From Gymnodinialimonas sp. 57CJ19 (lineage in GTDB: Bacteria; Pseudomonadota; Alphaproteobacteria; Rhodobacterales; Rhodobacteraceae), in assembly GCF_038396845.1 (NCBI RefSeq), contig NZ_CP151587.1, positions 1,152,001-1,216,000 on the forward strand: 64,000 bases of DNA. Reading direction: 5' to 3'. A program made the position numbers and the translations under genes. Each line of letters opens with the position of its first letter. Within the stretch, counting starts at the first letter, position 1. Under the pieces are notes generated by a model. That model saw nothing but the letters and a program-made list of their open reading frames with translations. It did no database searches and was not told the DNA's origin. This document shows, in pieces, positions 44,937 through 53,795 of this stretch.

Positions 44937-45947
44937 CTATTCAGCAGCGCTTTGAATTTTGCGGGGTGCGGATTGCGCCCCGAAGCTTTTCGCGAAAAAG
45001 GCGTGCCAGTTGTCGCCCATGAGCCCGTCTGTTGTGGCCTCGTCCAGCCCTGCGGCGCTCAGACCTGCGCGAATGCCCGCCAGGTCGCGGTTGTCGTTGA
45101 ACCATGTGGGCATGGGCGGGAAGCCCGCGTTGGTGGCAGAGCCTTCGCCGTAGTCAATCGTCTTGGTCCAGCGGCCCACACGCATCCATTCAACGATGCT
45201 GTCGGGCTGGTCCTGACAGAGGTCCGTGCCGATGCCGACGTTTTGCGGCCCCGCCAGATCAATAGCCAGCGCCGCCATATCGCACCAGGATTGCAGCGTG
45301 CAGTCACCGCCATCCTTGAGGTGGTGGGGGTAAACGGACAGGCCTAGAAAGCCACCCGACGCGCCAAGCGCGCGCAGCAGGTCGTCAGATTTGTTGCGCA
45401 GGGCATTGTGCCAGCTGGCAGGGTTGGCGTGGCTGATGGTGATCGGACGGGTCGAGTGCTCAATCGCCTCAAAGGTGGAGCGTTCGCCGGAATGGCTCAT
45501 GTCCACCACCACGCCCACGCGGTTCATTTCCGCCACAACCTGTTTACCCATGCGGGTCAGGCCGATGTCTTCATCCTCGTAGCATCCCGATGCCAGAAGC
45601 GACTGGTTGTTATAGGTCAGCTGCATGAACCGCAGACCCAGCGTGTGCAAGACTTCGACCAGCCCGATGTCATCCTCGATGCAGGACGGGTTTTGCGAGC
45701 CAAAGAAGATCGCGGTGCGCCCGGTTTCACGCGCTATGCGGACGTCGTCGGCGGTGCGGCCCTGAAAGATCAGATCGGGATATTGCTCAAACCAGCGGTT
45801 CCACTTTTCGATAATCAGAACCGTTTCGCGGAATGTCTCATGATAGGTGATGGTGACGTGGACCGCGTCCACGCCTCCCTTGCGCATCTGGCGAAAGATC
45901 TTTTCGGACCAGTTCGCATATTGCAGACCGTCGATCAGGTAGCTCAT
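44937..45947 (-). CDS. M19 membrane-dipeptidase-family protein with altered metal site
   Basis: This 336-residue protein matches renal dipeptidase-type M19 proteins: VVDMSHSGERSTFEA and PITISHANPAS keep two zinc-ligand histidines, SCIEDDIGLVE keeps the bridging glutamate, and VGIGTDLCQD keeps the aspartate. The first ligand pair HxD, normally in an N-terminal DGHNDL, is replaced by DGLQYANW. It may therefore have one metal or a different substrate. M19 homologues occur in betaine-catabolic clusters (for example near dgcAB in Pseudomonas). It has no signal peptide and overlaps the aldehyde dehydrogenase gene by 4 nt. Confidence 0.85.
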   Translation of the reverse strand: MSYLIDGLQYANWSEKIFRQMRKGGVDAVHVTITYHETFRETVLIIEKWNRWFEQYPDLIFQGRTADDVRIARETGRTAIFFGSQNPSCIEDDIGLVEVLHTLGLRFMQLTYNNQSLLASGCYEDEDIGLTRMGKQVVAEMNRVGVVVDMSHSGERSTFEAIEHSTRPITISHANPASWHNALRNKSDDLLRALGASGGFLGLSVYPHHLKDGGDCTLQSWCDMAALAIDLAGPQNVGIGTDLCQDQPDSIVEWMRVGRWTKTIDYGEGSATNAGFPPMPTWFNDNRDLAGIRAGLSAAGLDEATTDGLMGDNWHAFFAKSFGAQSAPRKIQSAAE

Positions 45948-47395
45948 GACGGCTCACCCGCAGAGACATAAGCGGTCTTCACGGTTGTGTAGAATTCAGC
46001 CGCATAGGACCCCTGCTCGCGCGGGCCAAAGCTGGACGCCCCGCGCCCACCGAAGGGCACATGGTAATCCGTGCCAGCGGTGGGCAGGTTCACCATCACG
46101 CAACCGGCCCGCATGTTGGCGCGGAAGTGGCTGGCCCGCGCCAGCGAGGTTGTCATGATGCCGGCGGTCAAGCCGAATTGCGTGTCATTGGCCGTTGTCA
46201 GTGCTTCGTCATAGCTCTCGACTTTTTGCACGGCGGTGATCGGCGCGAACATTTCCTCGCGGTTGATCTGCATGTCATTGCGGGTGCCCACAAAGACGGC
46301 AGGAGCCATGTAGTAGCCCTCGGTCGCCATCTCCAGACGGTCGCCACCGCAAAGCAACTCCGCGCCTTCGGACTTGCCGATGCCGACATACTCCAGGTTG
46401 CCGTTCAACTGGCTTTCACTGACCACCGGGCCCAGCTGTGTGCCGTCTTCCAGCGCATGGCCAACCTTCATCGCACCCGCCGCCGCGACGAGTTTTTCGA
46501 CGAATTGATCATGCACAGAGGCATGCACAATCAGCCGGCTGGCGGCGGTGCATTTCTGACCCGTGCCGCCAAATGCGGACCCTGCGGCGTGCGTCACGGC
46601 CAGATCAAGGTCGCAATCATCCATGACGATCAACGGGTTCTTGGAGCCCATCTCCATCTGCACCTTGGTCATGTTTTGAACAGCAGCGGCGGCAATGCCA
46701 CGGCCAACTGGTACAGAGCCGGTGAAGCTGATCGCATCCACATCCGCGCTTTCCACAAGCCGTTGTCCAACATCGCGCCCCGGACCTGCAACAAGGTTGA
46801 AGAGGCCTTTGGGGATGTCTTGGCGAGAGATGATCTCGGTCAGGGCAATTGCACTGGCAGGCGTGACATTGGCAGGCTTCCACACGACGGCGTTCCCAAA
46901 GGCCAGCGCGGGGGCGATTTTCCAGGCGGGGGTGGCGACGGGGAAATTCCAGGGCGAGATGATCGCCACAACGCCAACCGCCTCGCGGCGCACGTCAATC
47001 TCGATGCCGGGGCGCACGCTTTCGGCCAGATCGCCGTGCTGGCGCAGGACCTCGGCGGCGAAATAGGTGAAGAACTGACCCGCGCGGTAGACCTCTCCTT
47101 TGCCTTCGGCCAGTGGCTTACCCTCTTCACGCGACAGCAAGCGCCCGATCTCTTCGGCGCGGGCCATCAACTCGGTGCCGATCGCCATCAATACGTCGTG
47201 GCGTTTCTGGATGCCCGCAGCCCACCACGCAGGTTGCGCACGGCGTGCAGCGGCAAGGGCGGTGTCAAGCTGCCCTGCATCCGCCTGGGCGTACATGCCA
47301 ATCAAATCCGACGTATCAGACGGGTTGCGATTTTCGATTTGCGTGGCACCGTCTGTCCAAACACCATCGATATAAAGCTGCGTAAGATCGGTCAT
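45944..47395 (-). CDS. NAD(P)-dependent aldehyde dehydrogenase
   Basis: This 483-residue enzyme has the aldehyde dehydrogenase set: IISPWNFPVATPAWKIAPAL (oxyanion asparagine and NAD fold), FTGSVPVGRGI, the general-base glutamate in MEMGSKNP and the nucleophile cysteine in GTGQKCTAASRL. The Rossmann loop and length fit the semialdehyde/betaine-aldehyde type. It is the first gene of the six-gene operon, divergent from a LysR gene with an inverted repeat in the gap. The likely role is oxidation of an aldehyde released from the imported amine; the substrate is unassigned. Confidence 0.92.
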   Translation of the reverse strand: MTDLTQLYIDGVWTDGATQIENRNPSDTSDLIGMYAQADAGQLDTALAAARRAQPAWWAAGIQKRHDVLMAIGTELMARAEEIGRLLSREEGKPLAEGKGEVYRAGQFFTYFAAEVLRQHGDLAESVRPGIEIDVRREAVGVVAIISPWNFPVATPAWKIAPALAFGNAVVWKPANVTPASAIALTEIISRQDIPKGLFNLVAGPGRDVGQRLVESADVDAISFTGSVPVGRGIAAAAVQNMTKVQMEMGSKNPLIVMDDCDLDLAVTHAAGSAFGGTGQKCTAASRLIVHASVHDQFVEKLVAAAGAMKVGHALEDGTQLGPVVSESQLNGNLEYVGIGKSEGAELLCGGDRLEMATEGYYMAPAVFVGTRNDMQINREEMFAPITAVQKVESYDEALTTANDTQFGLTAGIMTTSLARASHFRANMRAGCVMVNLPTAGTDYHVPFGGRGASSFGPREQGSYAAEFYTTVKTAYVSAGEPS

Positions 47396-47453
47396 GGCTG
47401 TCTCCTTTGTGATTGATCAACTCCTAGACCGTTGCGGTGACTTCAGTCATTCT

Positions 47454-47470
47454 AAAGCTATTGAAGCTTT
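47454..47470. promoter_or_regulatory. Probable LysR-type operator
   Basis: AAAGCT and AGCTTT are perfect 6-bp arms around 5 nt (ATTGA), 15 nt before the LysR start codon and about 60 nt upstream of the aldehyde dehydrogenase start. Position in a divergent promoter and the T-N11-A-like symmetry fit an activator site. Confidence 0.5.
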
Positions 47471-47485
47471 ATTCAGGATTTCTGA

Positions 47486-48355
47486 ATGTCGATCAGGTTG
47501 GAAATGCTCCGTGCGTTCTCCGTGACCGCCAACCAGGGAACCCTCGCGGGGGCCGCTGCGGTCTTGGGGCGCACGCCTTCAGCCGTGTCCATGATGCTGG
47601 CTCAGTTCGAGCAAGAAATCGGCGGTCCACTGTTTGAAACAGACCGCAAGAACCGCCTTACCCCTTTGGGGCGACTCGTGCTGGAAGAGAGCACTCGGGC
47701 GACGGATGTGTTTGACAAAAGCGTCGAGGCCATACGCCGCCATGCGATGTCGACGGCGGGGATTGTGCGCATTGCCGCTGTGCCGTCTGCTACGGTTGCC
47801 TTGCTGCCCGATGTCATCGACGCCTTTCGCAAGACGCACGCCGAGGTGCGGATCGAAATCAGCGATGTGGACAGTGCGACCGTGCGTGCCCGGGTAAAGC
47901 GCGACGAAGCAGACATCGGCATCGTGTCAGCGCGCCCGGACGAGCCGTTGGAAGGCACGCGCATTTTTGCGGATGATCTGGGCATTGTCTGTGCCGAAGG
48001 CGGCCTGATCCACAAAGCCCATTTGGCAAATCAAGGCGCATCAGACTGGAACCTGTTGGCGCTAGAGCCGCTCATCGCGAACCCGCTTTGTGAGCTTGTT
48101 GAGGCGCCCATCGTCGGTGAATTGCGTCTCGCGAGCACATTGGAGGCCCGTAACACGACAGCGATCCTCTCATTCGTGCGGCGCGGATTTGGCGCGAGTA
48201 TCTTGCCGTTTGATGCGGTGCGAAACCAGCCAGACGGCGTCGAGTTCTTTGTTCCAGCAAAATCTATCAGCCAACGAGAATTGCGCAAAATCACGCAGGA
48301 CAATGATGTTTTGCGCGGAGCTGTTCTGGAGTTCTGGGGATTGTTAGAGCGGTAG
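47486..48355 (+). CDS. LysR-family regulator of the BCCT/DUF3726 operon
   Basis: This 289-residue LysR protein opens MSIRLEMLRAFSVTANQGTL; the recognition region is LGRTPSAVSMMLAQFEQEIG. The effector-binding domain has GIVRIAAVPSATVALLPDV. It is divergently oriented to the aldehyde dehydrogenase gene, with the inverted repeat at 47454-47470 in the 90-nt gap. It is therefore the likely activator of the six-gene operon, induced by the imported substrate or a breakdown product. Confidence 0.92.
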   Translation: MSIRLEMLRAFSVTANQGTLAGAAAVLGRTPSAVSMMLAQFEQEIGGPLFETDRKNRLTPLGRLVLEESTRATDVFDKSVEAIRRHAMSTAGIVRIAAVPSATVALLPDVIDAFRKTHAEVRIEISDVDSATVRARVKRDEADIGIVSARPDEPLEGTRIFADDLGIVCAEGGLIHKAHLANQGASDWNLLALEPLIANPLCELVEAPIVGELRLASTLEARNTTAILSFVRRGFGASILPFDAVRNQPDGVEFFVPAKSISQRELRKITQDNDVLRGAVLEFWGLLER

Positions 48356-48460
48356 ATCTTGCGGCGCTTGTCTTGCAGAACTTTGCAAGCCTGCCGCGAG
48401 AGGCGATACCGGCCCCATGTTCGCGCCCCCTCTCATGCGCGGGTTTCATGATCTGCCAAG

Positions 48461-49018
48461 GTGGCCAAATTCACCGGCATCGGGACCTGTATCGAGTACC
48501 GCATGGGCGACGCCCCACTGCGGACCGACACGCCACTGGAACCGCAGTCTCCTTATGCCGGCGCGAAGGCTGCTGCTTTCACAGCGCTGTCCACGTCATT
48601 GGCGCAAACGGAAACCGCCTTCGCGTGGTGCCGGTTGTTCTACCTCTTTGGCGAAGGTGAACACCCTAACCGCCTCGTGGCGCATTTGCATGAACGTCTG
48701 TCGCAAGGGCAGCCCGTAGACCTTAGCCAAGGCTCGCAAATCCGTGACTTTCTCGACGTTGAAGAAGGCGCGCGCCGGATCATTCTGGCCACCTTTGGTG
48801 ACGTATCGGGGCCTGTGAACGTCTGCTCGGGCGAAGGTATCAGCGTGCGCGTTCTGGCCACCCGTATCGCACAAAGATATGGTCGCGTTGAGTTGCTTAA
48901 CTTCGGAGCGCGACCCGATAACCCATTTGATCCCGCCTGTGTCGTCGGCCATCCAACCGAACTTCCAGAGCACAGTGATTTTCCCGAACCCCGGCCCCGT
49001 CAGGAGACATTTGAATGA
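48461..49018 (+). pseudogene. NAD-dependent epimerase/dehydratase remnant (5' truncated)
   Basis: A 185-codon frame encodes only the C-terminal two thirds of an extended SDR. GIGTCIEYRMGDAPLRTDTP precedes the catalytic SPYAGAK (YxxxK), and RDFLDVEEGARRI and NVCSGEGISVR follow. The N-terminal Rossmann fold with its GxxGxxG motif is absent upstream, where only a LysR gene ends 105 nt earlier. It begins with a GTG that probably is not the original start. It overlaps the CmcI-like gene by 4 nt, the arrangement of an intact sugar operon, so the 5' part was deleted. Confidence 0.75.
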
Positions 49019-49788
49019 CCCCCTTCGAGAAAGAAATGGCCGAGCGCCTCGACGCCGTCAAAACCGACGCTTCTCAGATGGAAGCTGCCGCCCATCAGTT
49101 CATCGAGGCCAGCTTCGCCAAGCAGTACTCCTACAACTTTTTTTGGCAAGGCCGCCCGATTATTCAGTATCCGCAAGACATCATGGCCATGCAGGAACTG
49201 ATCTGGGACGTGAAGCCGGACCTGATTATCGAGACGGGGATTGCCCACGGCGGATCCCTGATTTTCATGGCGTCGCAGCTGGCTCAGCTTGAGTTGTGCG
49301 AAGCAATCGAGGCCAGAGAGGTGATGGATCCCGCCGCCCCCAAACGTCGTATACTTGGAATCGACATTGATATCCGCGCTCATAACCGAGAGGCCATTGA
49401 AGCGCATCCGATGGCGGGCCGTATTGATATGATCGAGGGCTCCTCCATCGCGCCGGATATTATCAAACAGGTCCGTGCAGCCGCCGAGGGCGCGAAGACA
49501 GTGATGATATCATTGGATAGCAATCACACACACGACCACGTACTTGCGGAGTTGGAGGCCTATGCCGACCTGACGAGCGTCGACAGTTATTGCGTCGTAT
49601 TCGACACCTTAGTTGAAAACATGGACGCTTCGTTGTTTCACGATAGGCCCTGGGGCCCGGGAGACAATCCAAGGACTGCTGTAAACGCGTTTCTTCAGAC
49701 TAACGATGATTTCGAAATTGACCGCAACATTGACGCAAAATTGCAAATTTCGGTGGCTCCTGGCGGGTACCTTCGGCGTATCAAATAA
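49015..49788 (+). CDS. Cephalosporin hydroxylase (CmcI)-family protein, probable O-methyltransferase
   Basis: This 257-residue protein has the CmcI-family core: QYPQDIMAMQELIWDVKPD, the SAM-binding IETGIAHGGSL, LGIDIDIRAHN and the metal-ligand stretch MISLDSNHTHDH. The family name comes from cephamycin synthesis, but in polysaccharide loci members methylate sugars. The preceding epimerase fragment supports such a sugar context. The ATG overlaps the epimerase stop by 4 nt. With the partner gene broken, it may now be non-functional in practice. Confidence 0.85.
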   Translation: MTPFEKEMAERLDAVKTDASQMEAAAHQFIEASFAKQYSYNFFWQGRPIIQYPQDIMAMQELIWDVKPDLIIETGIAHGGSLIFMASQLAQLELCEAIEAREVMDPAAPKRRILGIDIDIRAHNREAIEAHPMAGRIDMIEGSSIAPDIIKQVRAAAEGAKTVMISLDSNHTHDHVLAELEAYADLTSVDSYCVVFDTLVENMDASLFHDRPWGPGDNPRTAVNAFLQTNDDFEIDRNIDAKLQISVAPGGYLRRIK

Positions 49789-50346
49789 GCAACCAACTCG
49801 GCCGGTCGGAGCCGCGGGGGGGGGGGGCAACTGCGACCGGTGATCTTTCAGATGACGTAGTTCAGAGGCTTCGCCGCACAAATGGTTACCCCGCAAGTTG
49901 CGGTTCTCCGCCGGTAGGGGTCCCACACTTAGGCACCAGAAAAAAATTACGTGCAAAAGCAATGAAGCTATCGGCGCCCTTAAGTAATTTCCTATGCAGT
50001 TGATCGAGAAGACGCCACGAAATTTTGTCCTCAGTGCAATCCTTTAGCCATATCCAAGACGAAAGCTATATCCAATTTTGTCGACTTATTTAAGCCTAGA
50101 TGGCGTACCCTCAAGGCGATGGATCACACGAGCTGACTGTGGAAAGTCTCCTGCTATGCGGTTCAAGAAACGCAACGCTTTATACTCGGCATAACGTTTT
50201 TCTGAAAATCTGAGTTAATAGATTCAACTTGAGCACGGCTGTGTTGAACCGAAATCTTTTCGGCATCGCGTTCGGCATTTGAGGTCGCTACCGGAGCATG
50301 AGCGAGTAATCCCGGCAGCCACGGCCAAGGATGCCATCCAAAAGCG
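49789..50346. other. AT-richer gap with a poly-G tract
   Basis: The 558-nt region holds no convincing gene. It contains a run of twelve G at 49816-49827 flanked by an inverted repeat (CGGTCG near 49803 and CGACCG near 49834). The remainder is visibly less GC-rich than its surroundings, with many stops on both strands. A short minus-strand frame (50163-50357) shows no family features. This looks like debris left by insertion and deletion next to the truncated epimerase. Confidence 0.5.
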
Positions 50347-50787
50347 TCACTCTTCACTGTGGGGCGGGTTCATGCTGGCTTGGATGTCTTGTACGTCTTG
50401 AGGCCACGTTGACCGGATGTATGCAAGGATATCCCAGACGTCATCTTCTGTCAGAATGTCCTGCATTCCCATCATGGCGCTATTGAAGCCGGCGATGCCA
50501 CGGGCCTCCAGTGCCGCCTGACCGCCCAGATATGTATAGTCGAACAGCAGTTGGTTATCGTGGTGCCATGTATGGCCCGTGCGATCATGGGGTGGAGCTG
50601 GAAGAACCCCATCGTCACCGGGCACCCGCCAGTTGGGTTGACCCTCCAGATCCGGGCCATGGCAGGCGGCACAGTGGGTTTCATAGTGGGACCGTCCGTT
50701 CGCGATATCGCGACCTTCCATCTCATGGTCTGCAACGGCAGAGGCGGGGGTTATGGCCAGCACGACCAACGGCATAAACAGACGCAT
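50347..50787 (-). CDS. Periplasmic c-type cytochrome of the copper operon
   Basis: The start is the ATG at 50787, overlapping the multicopper oxidase stop by one base (TGATG), giving 146 residues. A signal peptide ends near ASAVADH. One haem-binding site CAACHG is followed by a methionine-rich stretch NSAMMGMQDIL, where the axial methionine should lie, and a C-terminal helix DDVWDILAYI. It is a class I monohaem cytochrome and could accept electrons from or donate to the copper oxidase. It is the last gene of the operon. Confidence 0.9.
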   Translation of the reverse strand: MRLFMPLVVLAITPASAVADHEMEGRDIANGRSHYETHCAACHGPDLEGQPNWRVPGDDGVLPAPPHDRTGHTWHHDNQLLFDYTYLGGQAALEARGIAGFNSAMMGMQDILTEDDVWDILAYIRSTWPQDVQDIQASMNPPHSEE

Positions 50788-52088
50788 CACGCCACCTGCA
50801 CCCAAGTCTTCATGCCGGCAGCCTGATGCCCAAGCATATGACAATGAAGCAGCCACTGGCCGGGATTGTCGAAGACACAAACGATATCGCGGGTTTCCCT
50901 TGCATTGACGAGGGTCGTGTCGCGTTGCGGCCCGAGCGACCCATCGGCGGCAACTTCATGGAAGTGGTGCCCGTGAAGGTGAATGCCATGGGGGAACGCG
51001 GTTTCGTTGACCAGAGTGATCCGCGCTGTCTGCCCGCGATCAAATCGGGCGAAGGGTGTGTCGGTCAGGTTCGATTGGCCATTAAACCCCCACAGATCCT
51101 CGCCCGAGTGCCTCCCACCCATGGCTCCGCCCTCCATGGTCAGGGTCAAGGCGTGATCGGGGGTGGGGGCCGGCATGGCTGTCGGGGTCATTGGCAAACC
51201 GACAATCTCATTGATGATTGGGTCTGCGTTCATGCCTTCCAGCGCAATCTGGCCTAGCTCATACGGGCCTTCTCCAGTCTGGATAAGGATCGACACAGGG
51301 TCAGCGACGTCTGCGATAATGTCGATGCGTTGGGCGGGGGCCATAACCAGATCGGAAATTGGCATCGGGTCCGGCAAGGGCATCCCATCCAAGGCGACAA
51401 TCACCCCCTCGATCCCCGTAACTTCAAGCGGGAAAATGCGTGCCGTAGCCGTGTTGATCAGACGCAGCCGGATTCGGTCGCCTTGTCGCACCGATGGCCG
51501 GGAGATCACAGCACGCGCGAAATTGCCCAGTCGTCCCCCGTGAGAGAAGTCGTGGCGGTTTCCGAAATCTCCCGCCAACTGCCCGGACCGATCCATTCTC
51601 CAATCATCCACAATCACCGTGATGTCGTGGTCGACAGGCGGCGGGTTGGTCTCTTCCACGATCAACGGGCCGTAGAGGCCACGTTCCACCTGCTCCCACG
51701 ACCGGGCATGGGAATGATACCAGTAGGTGCCAGGATCAGGGGTGACGAAGTTATAGTCGAACGTCGTGCCTGGCTCTACGAGGTCTTGGGTCAAGCCGGG
51801 TACACCGTCCATGGCGTTGTCTATGCGAATACCATGCCAATGCATCGCTGAACCTTGATCTGTCTGGTTGTCGAACAGGACAGACAGCGTCTCGCCCTGT
51901 CGCAGGCGAAGCTCTGGCCCGGGGGTAGAGCCGTTCAATCCCAGCATTCGGGTCGCGGGCTCCGTCTCGGGCAGGATTTGAGCCGATACCGGCTCTGCCC
52001 GCAGGGTGATTGGTGTCGCCAAAGCAACGCGCGGAAGAAAGGCCGACGCGGCAGTCGTGGCGAGGAATGTGCGACGCGTTAGGATCAT
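50787..52088 (-). CDS. Multicopper oxidase (CueO/CopA-like), Tat-exported
   Basis: From the ATG at 52088 this encodes 433 residues opening MILTRRTFLATTAAS, a twin-arginine signal. The four copper-binding blocks are clear: MHWHGIR, YWYHSH, HGIHLHGHHFHE and WLLHCHMLGHQ with the type 1 methionine after it. Such enzymes oxidise Cu(I) to the less toxic Cu(II) in the periplasm. The methionine-rich insert of E. coli CueO is short here. It overlaps copD by 4 nt and the cytochrome by 1 nt. Confidence 0.93.
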   Translation of the reverse strand: MILTRRTFLATTAASAFLPRVALATPITLRAEPVSAQILPETEPATRMLGLNGSTPGPELRLRQGETLSVLFDNQTDQGSAMHWHGIRIDNAMDGVPGLTQDLVEPGTTFDYNFVTPDPGTYWYHSHARSWEQVERGLYGPLIVEETNPPPVDHDITVIVDDWRMDRSGQLAGDFGNRHDFSHGGRLGNFARAVISRPSVRQGDRIRLRLINTATARIFPLEVTGIEGVIVALDGMPLPDPMPISDLVMAPAQRIDIIADVADPVSILIQTGEGPYELGQIALEGMNADPIINEIVGLPMTPTAMPAPTPDHALTLTMEGGAMGGRHSGEDLWGFNGQSNLTDTPFARFDRGQTARITLVNETAFPHGIHLHGHHFHEVAADGSLGPQRDTTLVNARETRDIVCVFDNPGQWLLHCHMLGHQAAGMKTWVQVA

Positions 52089-52948
52089 GTGGGCACCGGT
52101 AGGATTGAGGTGAAGATGGATGTCGCCAACAGGATCGCGACGATGGCGACCCATTCGACACTGATGGACAAGGAAAGGTGTCGAGCGGCCTGTGTGTCAC
52201 CGGCAGCAAGCTGGGGGACGAACCGCAGCTTGTTGGCTGCAGCGAGGCCCAAAAGAAGGCTTACGAGGGCGATTTTGGCCGAAAGGGTCTGACCATAGGC
52301 GGAGCCGATCAGGTTCGCCCACGATCCGGTCAATTTCCACGCATGAAACACACCTGCTCCGATCAGGACGGGCACCACGATGGTTGCAATCTGTCCAAAC
52401 CGATGGCCCAGAGTGGCGGCTTGCGAAAGATACAAAGGATTGGAGGCCAACCGCCTGAGCGGCGATAGCACGCCGATCCAGAATGCGACGCCCGCCAGAT
52501 GCACGACCAGCAGCACTTTCATCCCCGTCACGGCTCCGGAAAGGTGCCCAATCTGGGCGAAGGACCACAGTACGAGCGCGGTCCCCGCAAGCGCCACCCA
52601 TTTGCCCAACTGGCCCGTCATCAAGCCGATAAGGATGAGGCCCAAGCCGATCACACGAAGGGAAAGTACCGTGCCCACGGGTGTTTGCCACAGTATGCCG
52701 AGTATCTGCGGGTCGGTGATGCCCGAGGCATCGCCCGTCAAAGCGGCGCCACGAACTGCAAAGGCCAAACCCGCAGCCCCAAGGCCAATCGCTGCCGCCA
52801 CAGCAGTGGTCTTGCGAATGGCAAGGGGGGTGTCGCCGAGCTGATTGGCAAAAACGACACGAACCATGACCAGACCCGTTGCCGTAAGAACGCTCAGGTA
52901 GAGGCACAATTTAATGATGATGGCGACCTGCCCCCAGATATCGGGCAT
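52085..52948 (-). CDS. copD: CopD-family copper transport membrane protein
   Basis: From the ATG at 52948 this encodes 287 residues opening MPDIWGQVAI; a longer frame begins at 53005. About eight membrane segments are visible, with conserved histidines in AQIGHLSGA and VVHLAGVAFWIGVLSPLRRL, the signature of the CopD domain. It is thought to move copper across the inner membrane together with periplasmic CopC. It lies 4 nt downstream of copC and overlaps the multicopper oxidase gene by 4 nt. Confidence 0.9.
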   Translation of the reverse strand: MPDIWGQVAIIIKLCLYLSVLTATGLVMVRVVFANQLGDTPLAIRKTTAVAAAIGLGAAGLAFAVRGAALTGDASGITDPQILGILWQTPVGTVLSLRVIGLGLILIGLMTGQLGKWVALAGTALVLWSFAQIGHLSGAVTGMKVLLVVHLAGVAFWIGVLSPLRRLASNPLYLSQAATLGHRFGQIATIVVPVLIGAGVFHAWKLTGSWANLIGSAYGQTLSAKIALVSLLLGLAAANKLRFVPQLAAGDTQAARHLSLSISVEWVAIVAILLATSIFTSILPVPT

Positions 52949-52952
52949 GGGT

Positions 52953-53297
52953 TTACTCGACGTTGAAAGTGAAGGAACCGACGACGGGATGCCCGTCAAT
53001 CCCAAGCCCCCGCCATTCGATCAGGTACGTGCCGGGGCCCATGTCCGTAACTGGCACCGAAAACTCGGTCCCGAAAGACTGCTGATCGCTCAGGTCCAGA
53101 TCAGCGGCCGGCGTATCGCCATGGGTCATCTCGATGCGGGTCAGCCGGATTTGATCGTCGAATGTGAACATGACGTGCTCAGGTGCGGTCCGGACGGTGT
53201 CACCATCGGCTGGCATCGTCGTCATGGCGTCGCTGTGGGCCGCTGCGATGCCGGTGGATAGAGCAACGGCGAACGACGCGCTGATCAGGTTTTTCAT
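52953..53297 (-). CDS. copC: CopC-like periplasmic copper-binding protein
   Basis: This 114-residue protein has a signal peptide ending near IAAAHSD, leaving the N-terminal histidine typical of the Cu(II) site. The fold signature is MFTFDDQIRL and the conserved end is WRGLGIDGHPVVGSFTF with the second histidine ligand. There is no methionine-rich Cu(I) loop, so it is the Cu(II)-only type. It is followed by copD after 4 nt, as in most copCD pairs. Confidence 0.93.
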   Translation of the reverse strand: MKNLISASFAVALSTGIAAAHSDAMTTMPADGDTVRTAPEHVMFTFDDQIRLTRIEMTHGDTPAADLDLSDQQSFGTEFSVPVTDMGPGTYLIEWRGLGIDGHPVVGSFTFNVE

Positions 53298-53308
53298 TCT
53301 TACGTTCC

Positions 53309-53743
53309 TTAGTTTATGCCGTTGGCCTGTTGAAGCTCACGGATGTAATCGACGACCATGGCGACATCGCCGCGGGTCAGGCCCTCGACGGCGGGCATGT
53401 TGCCGAAGGACCAGTGGTGTTGCTGAACACCCAGGGCGGCGGCCCTTTGAAACGCCTCATCGCCATGGTGCGATGGCTCGTAAATGATATGGACCAACGG
53501 AGGGGCAATGCCAGCCCGGCCCACGGAATCGACCCCATGGCAATCCGCGCATTGGCTTAGATAGATATTTTCCCCGATCTGGGCATTCGCCGATAGCGTC
53601 TCTGGCAGTAAGACCTCGGCGAGGGCAGATCCCGCCTCATCTGCTGCCGGAGCCGTAGACGCGGGCTCTGTTTGAAATGTCCACCACAGCCCCGCTGCCG
53701 CCACCGCAACGAAACTTGCTCCTGCCAATAGTCGATTGTTCAC
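53309..53743 (-). CDS. Membrane-anchored c-type cytochrome
   Basis: This 144-residue protein has an uncleaved-looking N-terminal hydrophobic segment (ASFVAVAAAGLWWTF) and an alanine/proline linker, then a monohaem domain with CADCHG and a methionine in FGNMPAVEG as probable sixth ligand. Size and layout fit small membrane-tethered cytochromes that shuttle electrons to terminal oxidases. It is second of two cytochromes in the copper operon; its partner is unknown. Confidence 0.9.
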   Translation of the reverse strand: MNNRLLAGASFVAVAAAGLWWTFQTEPASTAPAADEAGSALAEVLLPETLSANAQIGENIYLSQCADCHGVDSVGRAGIAPPLVHIIYEPSHHGDEAFQRAAALGVQQHHWSFGNMPAVEGLTRGDVAMVVDYIRELQQANGIN

Positions 53744-53795
53744 TGCGTTCTCCGTTGCAATTTCGCCCGGGATACAGATTCCACCTACTGGAGGG

